From assembly GCA_002686685.1 (NCBI GenBank), contig NYYG01000032.1, positions 5,398 through 11,248 of the forward strand: a stretch of 5,851 bases of DNA, written 5' to 3'. How positions within the stretch are numbered: the stretch's first letter is position 1; each line of letters starts with the position of its first letter. Positions 1-5,323 of the stretch are shown here, piece after piece. A model generated the notes under the pieces. The model ran no database searches, was not told where the DNA came from, and saw only the letters and a program-made list of their open reading frames with translations. The position numbers and the translations under genes were made by a program. This DNA is from SAR116 cluster bacterium. Lineage in GTDB: Bacteria; Pseudomonadota; Alphaproteobacteria; Puniceispirillales; Puniceispirillaceae.

Positions 1-83
1 ACATCCGCCTCACGCTTGGCGGCCAGCAGCGCTGCGAAACGTGCTTCAAAATCCTGCTGATTCTGGTCTAACCGTGCTGCCAT
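1..83 (-). CDS. hisD: Histidinol dehydrogenase, N-terminal fragment (runs off the left edge)
   Basis: HisD oxidises L-histidinol to L-histidine in two NAD-dependent steps, the end of histidine biosynthesis, in the cytoplasm. Only the first 27 codons are visible, beginning MAARLDQNQQDFEARFAALL and continuing AAKREAD. The pattern LD-x-x-Q-x-DFE-x-x-F-x-x-LL-x-x-KRE is what I recall from the N-terminus of alphaproteobacterial HisD, and the position just downstream of a DUF2948 gene and murA is the usual place for hisD in this class. None of the zinc or NAD-binding residues lie in the window. The ATG at 83-81 is preceded on the minus strand by AAAGGG about 8 nt upstream, a reasonable ribosome binding site. 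The identification rests on a short stretch plus gene order. Confidence 0.72.
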   Translation of the reverse strand, partial: MAARLDQNQQDFEARFAALLAAKREAD

Positions 84-235
84 GCTGCTGCCCTTTACCC
101 TGCGCCCTGTCCTTGACGGGTCGAAATCCTGATGGCCGGTGCGAAACCCTGTCTGCCCGCACGGCCCTCAAGACATGGTTTAACGCCAGTAAGCGTTGAA
201 AATCAATGTCAGCCCGGATTTTTGACAGTCAACGG
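84..235 (-). other. 152-bp gap between the DUF2948 gene and hisD
   Basis: This gap separates hisD from the tightly overlapping genes before it, so hisD may have its own promoter. Just past the DUF2948 stop there is an 11-bp palindrome, TTGACAGTCAA (222-232), with a single central base. Read on the minus strand it contains TTGACT, a fair -35 hexamer, but no convincing -10 follows at 16-18 bp (nearest CATTGA). There is no hairpin with a T-run, so I see no intrinsic terminator, and read-through into hisD remains possible. No gene is recognisable here. Confidence 0.4.
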
Positions 236-691
236 CTAGGATGCGTCGTCAAATTTGTGTGTAGGATGGAAAATTGTCGGCTGCGCAAGGCCTATATCCT
301 CGGCCACAATGTCCATTGCGTCGATTTCAAGCCGCAAGGCCGCACCGCCGGAAAAGGCCAGTTCAACCGTCCTGTCATCAACCCTTGAGATCGCCAGCAG
401 ATTCAGCAAAGCCGCCTTGCGATCTGCCGGAATGCCCATTGTCCGGATGCCGGCAACTCCCAGAAACTGCACGCCGCAGAGACGGCGCTGATAAACGGAT
501 CCGCCATCAGCGCTTTTCACATCCTTTTCAGGCGGCTGGTCCCAGCAAAATCTGTTGGCAACCATGATGAAACGGTTGCCTGCACGTTCAAACACCATAT
601 CCTCGCCCGGGATGATGGCATCCTGCAGCAAGGCCGAGAGAACTTGCAGGTCATCGTCGCTCTTTGCCCGAAGGCGCAGGCCGTCAGTCAT
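236..691 (-). CDS. DUF2948 family protein (function unknown)
   Basis: A 151-residue cytoplasmic protein of the DUF2948 family, which is largely restricted to Alphaproteobacteria and has no established function. Recognisable family blocks are the N-terminal LRLRAKSDDDLQVLSALLQD (5-24), the RFIMVANRFCWDQ block (40-52), RRLCGVQFLGV (69-79), the LLNLLAI helix (95-101) and the C-terminal ELAFSGGAALRLEID strand region (110-124). There are no membrane segments and no signal peptide. The frame is open further upstream (to an ATG at 799), but that extension is antisense-like sequence inside murA. The ATG at 691-689 has a GGAG element 5 nt before it and starts the family-like sequence. Its first 8 nt overlap the end of murA (ATGACTGA), which implies translational coupling. 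The gene is followed by a 152-bp gap before hisD. Confidence 0.9.
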   Translation of the reverse strand: MTDGLRLRAKSDDDLQVLSALLQDAIIPGEDMVFERAGNRFIMVANRFCWDQPPEKDVKSADGGSVYQRRLCGVQFLGVAGIRTMGIPADRKAALLNLLAISRVDDRTVELAFSGGAALRLEIDAMDIVAEDIGLAQPTIFHPTHKFDDAS

Positions 692-1946
692 GTCCGCTCC
701 GAATGCGTTCCAGCCTTGCCCCGCAGGACCCAAGCTTTGTCTCGAGATCCGAATAGCCGCGGTCGAGGTGATAAATACGGCTGACCTCGGATACGCCATC
801 GGTTGCCAGTGCTGCCAACACCAATGATACCGAGGCGCGCAGATCTGTCGCCATCACCGGTGCAGAGGTCAGGCTGGGCTGGCCCCGCACCAGCGCAATG
901 CCGCCATCAACCTGAATATCCGCGCCCATACGTGCCAATTCGGGAACATGCATGAAGCGGTTCTCGAATACTGTCTCGGAAATGCGTGACGACCCTTCCG
1001 CGACGCACATCAGGGCCATGAATTGCGCCTGAAGATCGGTGGGAAATCCCGGAAAGGGGTCAGTGGTAATATCAACCGACTGCGGGCGTCCATTGGCGAC
1101 CACATGCAATCCGTCATCTACCGCGTCCACGCTGGCGCCGGTTTCGACAAGCATATCAACAAGCGCATCCAGATGCCGCTGGTATGCGCCCTCGATCAAC
1201 AGGTCGCCGCCGGTAATGGCCGCCGCAATGGCCCAGGTGCCCGCCTCGATCCGGTCCGGAATGACCCGGTGGGTGGCGTCACCAAGAGAGTCCACGCCCT
1301 CAATCCGGATCGTATCGCTTCCATGGCCCGTTATCCGCGCACCCATCGCATTCAGACAGACAGCAAGATCCACAATTTCAGGTTCACGCGCCACATTCAC
1401 CAGTTCGGAGGTACCTTTTGCGAGGCTGGCTGCGATCATTGCATTCTCGGTTGCCCCGACCGATACATTCGGAAAGACGACCCGCCCGCCGGTAAGGCCA
1501 CCGGGCGCACGTGCCTGGATATAACCGTCGGCAAGCTCGACAACAGCGCCAAGCGCCTGCATCGCCCGTATGTGCAGATCAACCGGGCGGGTGCCAATGG
1601 CGCAGCCCCCGGGAAGCGAGACACGCGCCTCGCCATAGCGGCCGAGAAGCGGACCAAGCACAAGGACCGAGGCACGCATCTTGCGGACCAGATCATAAGG
1701 CGCATCCAGATTGGATGCCGCACCACCAATACGGAGTGTCAGATCATCGCGCACCACATCCAGCCCGTGATTGGCCAGCAACGCCTCCATGGACGCCGTA
1801 TCAACAAGGCGGGGCACATTTTCCAGTGTCAGGGTGCCGGACGTCGCCAGACCAGCCGCCATCAACGGCAGCGCCGCATTTTTGGCACCGCTGACTGTGA
1901 TACGCCCGGTCAACGGTACCCCACCATGAATGCGCAGACTATCCAT
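684..1946 (-). CDS. murA: UDP-N-acetylglucosamine 1-carboxyvinyltransferase
   Basis: MurA transfers enolpyruvate from PEP to UDP-GlcNAc in the cytoplasm, the first committed step of peptidoglycan synthesis and the target of fosfomycin. The protein is 420 residues, normal for the family. Visible landmarks are SGAKNAALP with Lys22-Asn23, Arg91, the mobile loop [11 protein letters not shown] with catalytic Cys115 and Arg120, FPTDLQAQ with Asp304, and IYHLDRGY with Arg396 near the C-terminus. These fall at or within one residue of E. coli numbering, so the enzyme appears intact and should be fosfomycin-sensitive by the Cys115 criterion. The ATG at 1946-1944 overlaps the stop of the upstream small ORF by 8 bp (ATGGATAG). 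A G-rich stretch GGGGG lies 8 nt before the start. The stop overlaps the DUF2948 start by 8 bp. The three genes therefore read as one coupled unit. Confidence 0.98.
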   Translation of the reverse strand: MDSLRIHGGVPLTGRITVSGAKNAALPLMAAGLATSGTLTLENVPRLVDTASMEALLANHGLDVVRDDLTLRIGGAASNLDAPYDLVRKMRASVLVLGPLLGRYGEARVSLPGGCAIGTRPVDLHIRAMQALGAVVELADGYIQARAPGGLTGGRVVFPNVSVGATENAMIAASLAKGTSELVNVAREPEIVDLAVCLNAMGARITGHGSDTIRIEGVDSLGDATHRVIPDRIEAGTWAIAAAITGGDLLIEGAYQRHLDALVDMLVETGASVDAVDDGLHVVANGRPQSVDITTDPFPGFPTDLQAQFMALMCVAEGSSRISETVFENRFMHVPELARMGADIQVDGGIALVRGQPSLTSAPVMATDLRASVSLVLAALATDGVSEVSRIYHLDRGYSDLETKLGSCGARLERIRSGHD

Positions 1947-2163
1947 GGTCCAGACCCCCGCCAGCAGAACCCGTCGCAGGGGTCCGTTTATCTGTGCCCT
2001 TATCCACCGCCGGCCCGGGTCTTTCAGTGTTTTTCAGCGCTGTGTCGGCGGACGCTGCGCCATCATCCTGCCGGCGCGCCCGCGATTGCGCCTTGCGGCG
2101 ATGCAGGTTCGCGCGCAAGGCCTGAGCCAACCGTTCTTCCCGACCGTTCGTATCTGAAGCCAC
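1939..2163 (-). CDS. Small basic protein upstream of murA (hypothetical, 74 aa)
   Basis: A 74-codon ORF directly upstream of murA, overlapping its start by 8 bp. The N-terminal part contains REERLAQALRANLHRRKAQ (8-26) followed by SRARRQ, a strongly basic, probably helical segment. I recall a similar ALRANLxRRKAQxR motif in short uncharacterised alphaproteobacterial proteins encoded near murA. The remaining 40 residues are rich in Gly, Pro, Lys, Asp and Thr and look disordered. I chose the GTG at 2163-2161 because AGGGGG lies just upstream (4 nt spacer) and because the basic motif begins shortly after. The same frame stays open to an ATG at 2367, but that extension would run through the short repeats of the intergenic region and has no protein-like character. 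No membrane segment or catalytic motif is visible and the function is unknown. The gene is an easy one for automatic callers to miss or mis-start. Confidence 0.68.
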   Translation of the reverse strand: MASDTNGREERLAQALRANLHRRKAQSRARRQDDGAASADTALKNTERPGPAVDKGTDKRTPATGSAGGGLDHG

Positions 2164-2220
2164 ATTGCCCCCTGTCGACGCTGCTGCCTGCCTGTCTGGC
2201 CGACTGATCCTGTCCGTCCC

Positions 2221-2249
2221 TGTATCGCCGAAACCACGCCAATCGACAA
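2221..2249 (-). promoter_or_regulatory. Possible sigma70-type promoter for the small ORF-murA cluster
   Basis: On the minus strand TTGTCG (2249-2244) and GATACA (2226-2221) are 17 bp apart, giving 4/6 and 3/6 matches to the -35 and -10 consensus. Transcription would start near 2214 and leave a leader of about 50 nt before the GTG at 2163. The 14-bp repeats at 2254-2319 lie immediately upstream of the -35, where an activator would bind. Both hexamers are weak, so this is only a candidate. Confidence 0.27.
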
Positions 2250-2253
2250 TAGG

Positions 2254-2319
2254 GATTGCATTCCGATGATTGCATTCCAGTGACTGTATTGCAGCACTTG
2301 CACCGCGCCGACTGCAGTC
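2254..2319. repeat. 14-bp-phased direct repeats with TGCA cores
   Basis: Consecutive units are GATTGCATTCCGAT (2254-2267), GATTGCATTCCAGT (2268-2281) and GACTGTATTGCAGC (2282-2295). The next 14-bp step (2296) keeps only TTGCA, and the step at 2310 is the perfect palindrome GACTGCAGTC. The central TGCA (TGTA in unit 3) therefore recurs at 2257, 2271, 2285, 2299 and 2313, exactly 14 bp apart. Each good unit is itself nearly palindromic (GAnTGCAnTC). This could be a cluster of regulator sites upstream of the murA-cluster promoter, or a decayed tandem duplication. Confidence 0.6.
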
Positions 2320-2412
2320 ACTGACCGTCTGTAACAGTGATACAAGATGACCAGCCATTAAGGACATATTGTGGCAAAATGTTACGCAGCCTTAGTTTTG
2401 TTGCTGGACAGG

Positions 2413-2493
2413 GCTTCATGTGCCGGGGCGCTTCATGTACCGGTGTGGGTGGCCCTTCCGATTTTATGTGATCCGGGATTTTATGTGATCCGG
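2413..2493. repeat. Two pairs of 17-bp tandem repeats
   Basis: The perfect tandem pair is GATTTTATGTGATCCGG at 2460-2476 and again at 2477-2493. Forty-odd bases earlier there is an imperfect pair with the same 17-bp period: GCTTCATGTGCCGGGGC (2413-2429) and GCTTCATGTACCGGTGT (2430-2446). All four units share T-x-ATGT followed after a short spacer by CCGG. A further ATCCGGG occurs at 2510-2516. The repeats lie 67-148 bp before the start codon of the membrane-protein gene, so they could be operator sites or part of its leader. They could equally be slippage products. Confidence 0.6.
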
Positions 2494-2560
2494 GCTGAAA
2501 AGCGCCACAATCCGGGTACAACACAGGCGCTTGACACTTTCAACAGCCGGCTGATCTGCA

Positions 2561-3286
2561 ATGCCATTGTCATTACCACCGCTGAAAAAACTATGGCTCC
2601 CGCTTCTTCTTGCGGGCGGGCTTCTGGTGTTTTTCGCGACCGGCGCGCATACCGCCATCAGCTGGCAGAGCATTGCGCAGAACTATGCCACGATCACCGG
2701 CTTTGCAGATGCCAATCTGGCGATTGCGGCACTGGGATTTGCCGTGCTGTATCTTCTTGCTGTTGCCTTCTCGTTGCCCGTAGCGCTGTTCCTGACGCTA
2801 ACGGGCGGGGCGGTGTTTGGCTGGCTTGCCGTACCGCTGATCCTGACGGGCGCCACCCTTGGTGCCGGTATTGTCTTCATCGCGGCGCGCACCATCTTCG
2901 CCGATCTGGCACGGGCACGGGCAGGACCATTCATTGCCCGCCTCGAAGCCGGGTTTTCGGCCAATGCCTTTTCCTATCTTCTGGCGCTGCGTCTGATCCC
3001 CGTGGCACCGTTCTGGGTCATGAATATCGTACCCGCCTTTTCCCGTATGTCGCTCGGGTCTTTTCTGGCGGCCACCTTTATCGGCATCACGCCAGCCACA
3101 ACGGTGTTTGTATCGGTGGGTCGCGGGCTGGATCATGTGCTGGCGGTTGGCCGGACACCCGATTTGCAGGTGCTGGCATCTCCCGCCATTCTTGGGCCGC
3201 TGGCCGCGCTCGGGTTACTGGCGCTGCTGCCAGTGCTGTGGCGCCGGTTCCGCGGGTCGTCCACTGCATCCGAGGATGATAGATAA
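2561..3286 (+). CDS. TVP38/TMEM64 family (VTT domain, DedA superfamily) membrane protein
   Basis: A 241-residue inner-membrane protein. Hydrophobic segments lie at about 11-27, 53-78, 85-110, 138-160, 166-187 and 203-226. The family's hallmarks are present: the re-entrant region AFSLPVALFLTLTGGAVFGW (69-88) with the GGxxFG motif, and LALRLIPVAPFWVMNIVPAF (141-160), matching the F/LxLRLxPxxPFxxxN block. Relatives in the DedA/VTT superfamily are implicated in lipid transport or scrambling, but the role of bacterial TVP38-type members is not settled. The ATG at 2561 has no good Shine-Dalgarno sequence. It was chosen because it places a short cationic N-terminus before the first membrane segment. 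The stop overlaps the next gene's ATG by one base (TAATG), so the two are almost certainly co-translated. Similar proteins are known fused to the same kind of oxidoreductase. Confidence 0.9.
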   Translation: MPLSLPPLKKLWLPLLLAGGLLVFFATGAHTAISWQSIAQNYATITGFADANLAIAALGFAVLYLLAVAFSLPVALFLTLTGGAVFGWLAVPLILTGATLGAGIVFIAARTIFADLARARAGPFIARLEAGFSANAFSYLLALRLIPVAPFWVMNIVPAFSRMSLGSFLAATFIGITPATTVFVSVGRGLDHVLAVGRTPDLQVLASPAILGPLAALGLLALLPVLWRRFRGSSTASEDDR

Positions 3287-4701
3287 TGCAACGCATCACC
3301 ACGGATATATGTGTCATCGGGGGCGGGTCCGGCGGGCTCAGCCTTGCTGCCGGCGCGGCGCAGATGGGCGCGCGGGTTGTGCTGTTCGAAGCCGACAGGA
3401 TGGGCGGTGACTGTCTGAATAGCGGCTGTGTGCCGTCAAAGGCCCTGCTGGCGGCGGCAAAGGCAGCGCATCACGCCCATGGTGACCCGCGGATGGGGGT
3501 CCATGGTGCCCCGGCACGCATCGATTTTGCCGCTGTCAAAGCGCATGTCGCCGATATCATCGCCGGCATCGCGCCGCATGATTCGGTGGAACGCTTTACC
3601 GGGCTGGGTGTCACCGTGATCGAGGAACATGCGCGCTTTGCCGGGCCGCGCATCGTTCGGTCCGACAGTTATGAGGTGACGGCAAAATTCACCGTCATCT
3701 CCACCGGCTCAAAGGCCGCCATCCCGCCCATCCCCGGGCTGGACACAGTGCCGTTCCACACCAATGAGACCATTTTTGCCGATACTGCGCAGCCTGACCA
3801 TCTGGCCATCATCGGCGGCGGGCCCATCGGCATTGAAATGGCGCAGGCGCATCGCCGCCTTGGGTGCGAAGTGACCGTGATCGAAGCCACCACCATTCTG
3901 GGGCGCGATGATCCGGCGCTGGCGGCCATTATTACCGCCCGGCTGGCCGAAGAAGGCATCCGGCTGGTTGAGGGGGTAGGGGTCAGCGCGGTCAGCGGCA
4001 AGGCAGGGGCCATCCGGATTGATCTTGCCGACGGCAGCACAGTTGACGCCAGCCACCTGATGGTGGCGGCCGGGCGCGCGCCCGCCACAGCGGGGCTTGA
4101 CCTCGAGGCCGCCGGCATCCACACCGCGCGCGGGGCGATTGTGACTGACAGGCGGTTGCGGACAAGCTGCCGCCGCGTCTATGCCATTGGCGATGTGACC
4201 GGGCGGGCGCAATTCACCCATATGGCCGGCTATCATGCCGGCATTGTGATTCGCAATATCCTGTTTCGTCTGCCAGCCAAAATCGATGACAGCATCATTC
4301 CCTGGGTGACCTATACAGACCCCGAACTGGCCTGTGTCGGGCTGCAAGAGGCAGATGCTGTCAGCCAGTTTGGTGCGGCAAATATCCGCTGCCAGACAGT
4401 CAGCCTTGCCGATAATGACCGTGCCCGCGCCGACCGGCGGACCGAAGGTCTGGTCAAGCTGGTCACGCATCGCAACGGGCGTATTCTGGGGGCCGGCATT
4501 GTGGCGCCGGCGGCGGGCGAGATGATCATGGCCTGGTCGCTGGCGATTGCCCGCCGGCAAAAGATCACGGCAATGGCAGGCACCATTGCCCCCTATCCCA
4601 CCTATGGTGATGCCGGCAAGCGCGCCGCCGGTGCCTTTTTCACCGACGCGCTGTTCAGCCCGCGCACAAGGCGGTTGGTACGATTCTTGCTGAAACTCTA
4701 G
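3286..4701 (+). CDS. FAD/NAD(P)-dependent disulfide oxidoreductase, MerA/Lpd-like
   Basis: A 471-residue class I pyridine nucleotide-disulfide oxidoreductase, cytoplasmic or attached to the membrane through its partner. In order it shows the FAD-binding IGGGSGG (11-17), the redox-active disulfide GGDCLNSGCVPSK (Cys43 and Cys48), a second Rossmann motif IGGGPIG (176-182) with Glu200 at the end of the following strand, which suggests NADH over NADPH, the second FAD motif YAIGDVTG (299-306), and a C-terminal dimerisation domain from about 335. Automatic pipelines would probably call it mercuric reductase. However, it has no N-terminal metal-binding domain and no C-terminal vicinal cysteines; it ends FSPRTRRLVRFLLKL. 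The usual His-Glu pair of lipoamide dehydrogenase is replaced by Tyr437 and Asp442 in APYPTYGDAGKRAAG. The substrate is unknown. GAGG lies 10 nt before the ATG, inside the preceding gene. Confidence 0.93.
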   Translation: MQRITTDICVIGGGSGGLSLAAGAAQMGARVVLFEADRMGGDCLNSGCVPSKALLAAAKAAHHAHGDPRMGVHGAPARIDFAAVKAHVADIIAGIAPHDSVERFTGLGVTVIEEHARFAGPRIVRSDSYEVTAKFTVISTGSKAAIPPIPGLDTVPFHTNETIFADTAQPDHLAIIGGGPIGIEMAQAHRRLGCEVTVIEATTILGRDDPALAAIITARLAEEGIRLVEGVGVSAVSGKAGAIRIDLADGSTVDASHLMVAAGRAPATAGLDLEAAGIHTARGAIVTDRRLRTSCRRVYAIGDVTGRAQFTHMAGYHAGIVIRNILFRLPAKIDDSIIPWVTYTDPELACVGLQEADAVSQFGAANIRCQTVSLADNDRARADRRTEGLVKLVTHRNGRILGAGIVAPAAGEMIMAWSLAIARRQKITAMAGTIAPYPTYGDAGKRAAGAFFTDALFSPRTRRLVRFLLKL

Positions 4702-4718
4702 GGTGGGTTTGATGAAAC

Positions 4719-4773
4719 GGGCGGGTTGGCAATGCCCGCAGGGCCGGATCAGGAAGGCAAAAACCCGCTTGCC
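4719..4773 (+). terminator. Weak hairpins after the oxidoreductase gene
   Basis: Two short hairpins follow the stop at 4701: GCGGG (4721-4725) with CCCGC (4735-4739), and GGCAA (4756-4760) with TTGCC (4769-4773). Neither is followed by a run of T on the plus strand, so they are poor intrinsic terminators. The second overlaps the proposed tRNA promoter. Termination may instead be Rho-dependent. Confidence 0.2.
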
Positions 4774-4796
4774 ATGGGCGCGTGATCTCGTGTAAG
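4769..4796 (+). promoter_or_regulatory. Probable promoter of the tRNA-Thr gene
   Basis: TTGCCA (4769-4774, 5/6 to the -35 consensus) and TGTAAG (4791-4796, 4/6 to the -10) are 16 bp apart. Transcription would begin about 4802-4803, leaving a leader of about 14 nt before the tRNA. The GC-rich stretch after the -10 (TCAGGCGCG) resembles the discriminator of stringently controlled stable-RNA promoters. Confidence 0.5.
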
Positions 4797-4816
4797 TCAG
4801 GCGCGTCGATGGAAAT

Positions 4817-4892
4817 GCTGCCATAGCTCCAGCGGTAGAGCGCACCCTTGGTAAGGGTGAGGTCGCGTGTTCGAATCACGCTGGCAGCACCA
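4817..4892 (+). tRNA. tRNA-Thr (anticodon GGT), CCA encoded
   Basis: A complete 76-nt cloverleaf. The acceptor stem GCTGCCA (4817-4823) pairs perfectly with TGGCAGC (4882-4888), with discriminator A at 4889 and CCA at 4890-4892 present in the DNA. The D stem is GCTC/GAGC. The anticodon stem CACCC/GGGTG encloses the 7-nt loop TTGGTAA, with anticodon GGT at 4850-4852, decoding ACC and ACU. The variable loop is 5 nt (AGGTC), and the T arm GCGTG-TTCGAAT-CACGC is canonical. A run of five T (4899-4903) lies 6 nt after the CCA and could help termination. The gene stands alone, convergent with the RidA-family gene, and shows no adjacent integrase. Confidence 0.97.
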
Positions 4893-4936
4893 TCGAACTT
4901 TTTCCCGATTTGAACATGGCAGCATACGCATGGCAG

Positions 4937-5323
4937 TCAGCCCTGCGGCAGCACGGCCATCGCCACAATCTGAAGGCAGCAGCCATCGGGAAGTACGGCC
5001 TGATGCGCCTGCCGTGCCGGCCGGTGCGCCGGGTCGGGCCACAGACGCAGCCAATGTTCATTGGCAAGCGCCCGATCTGCCTTGTCCGCAAAATAGAGGT
5101 CCAGCTTGATTACATCCTGCGACGTGGCACCGGCCTCATCCAGAATGGCCTCAAGATAGCGGAACACAAGCGCCGTCTGTTCGCCCCTGTCAGCAGGATA
5201 TTCATCACTGTCCAGCCGCTTGCCAAGGATGCTGGATGTCACCAGAAGGCCGCGCAGTATTGCCGCGTTCGGCACCGGATTGTGATGCTGTGCGGCCCTG
5301 TCGCTGTTGATTGCACGCACCAT
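4937..5323 (-). CDS. RidA/YjgF/YER057c/UK114 family protein
   Basis: A 128-residue protein of the Rid family, small trimeric cytoplasmic enzymes that hydrolyse reactive enamine/imine intermediates. Some family members act as deaminases in catabolic pathways. Visible signatures are HHNPVPNAAILRGLLVTSSI (13-32), the central helix ALVFRYLEAILDEAGATSQDVIKLDLYF (51-78) and the C-terminal RPARQAHQAVLP (101-112). The key carboxylate-binding Arg is kept (Arg104, corresponding to E. coli RidA Arg105), but the usual Glu at position 120 is Val in LQIVAMAV, so this is probably not a canonical RidA. The ATG at 5323-5321 overlaps the stop of the upstream FAH-family gene by one base (TGATG), and GGTGG lies about 6 nt before it. 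This points to co-translation and a shared pathway, possibly processing of a keto or enamine acid; the substrate cannot be inferred. Confidence 0.92.
   Translation of the reverse strand: MVRAINSDRAAQHHNPVPNAAILRGLLVTSSILGKRLDSDEYPADRGEQTALVFRYLEAILDEAGATSQDVIKLDLYFADKADRALANEHWLRLWPDPAHRPARQAHQAVLPDGCCLQIVAMAVLPQG

Larger units (their letters stand above)
2164..2560. other. Divergent intergenic region with short repeats
   Basis: These 397 bp separate the minus-strand murA cluster from the plus-strand membrane-protein gene and must contain the promoters for both. I see no convincing gene: the open frames here are short or out of phase with the neighbours and carry no recognisable motif. Apart from the two repeat sets listed separately, there is an inverted repeat TCACTG (2318-2323) / CAGTGA (2335-2340) with an 11-nt loop and no T-run. 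A perfect -35-like TTGACA sits at 2531-2536 on the plus strand, but any matching -10 at 16-18 bp is poor (around GATCTG). Its transcript would start at or just inside the start codon at 2561. Confidence 0.6.

Noticed and set aside
692..799. N-terminal extension of the DUF2948 gene to an ATG at 799
   Set aside because: The extra 36 codons lie entirely within murA and do not resemble the family. The ATG at 691 has a good ribosome binding site and the usual overlap geometry.
1999..2008. DnaA-box-like TTATCCACC
   Set aside because: A single imperfect copy inside the small ORF, with no AT-rich unwinding region or further boxes.
1023..2207. 394-codon plus-strand open frame across murA
   Set aside because: It is antisense to an unmistakable murA, has no recognisable domain, and is rich in Arg, Pro, His and Ala, as expected for the opposite strand of a GC-rich gene.
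2164..2367. N-terminal extension of the small ORF to an ATG at 2367
   Set aside because: The added 68 residues translate the 14-bp repeats and other non-coding-looking sequence. The GTG at 2163 has a Shine-Dalgarno-like AGGGGG.
2371..3279. 302-codon plus-strand frame starting upstream of the membrane-protein gene
   Set aside because: It overlaps the TVP38/TMEM64 gene in another frame and its sequence is Cys/Arg/His-rich and unlike any protein family I know.
3286..4701. Calling the oxidoreductase merA (mercury resistance)
   Set aside because: No heavy-metal-binding N-terminal domain, no C-terminal vicinal cysteines, and no merR, merT or merP nearby.
3709..4845. 378-codon minus-strand open frame across the oxidoreductase gene
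   Set aside because: Antisense shadow of a well-supported gene, with Pro/Arg/His/Gly-rich sequence and no family features.
4882..4936. Copies of TGGCAGCA after the tRNA 3' end as an integration scar
   Set aside because: The repeated piece is only 8 bp (4882-4889 and 4917-4924), there is no integrase, and the flanking genes look like normal chromosome.
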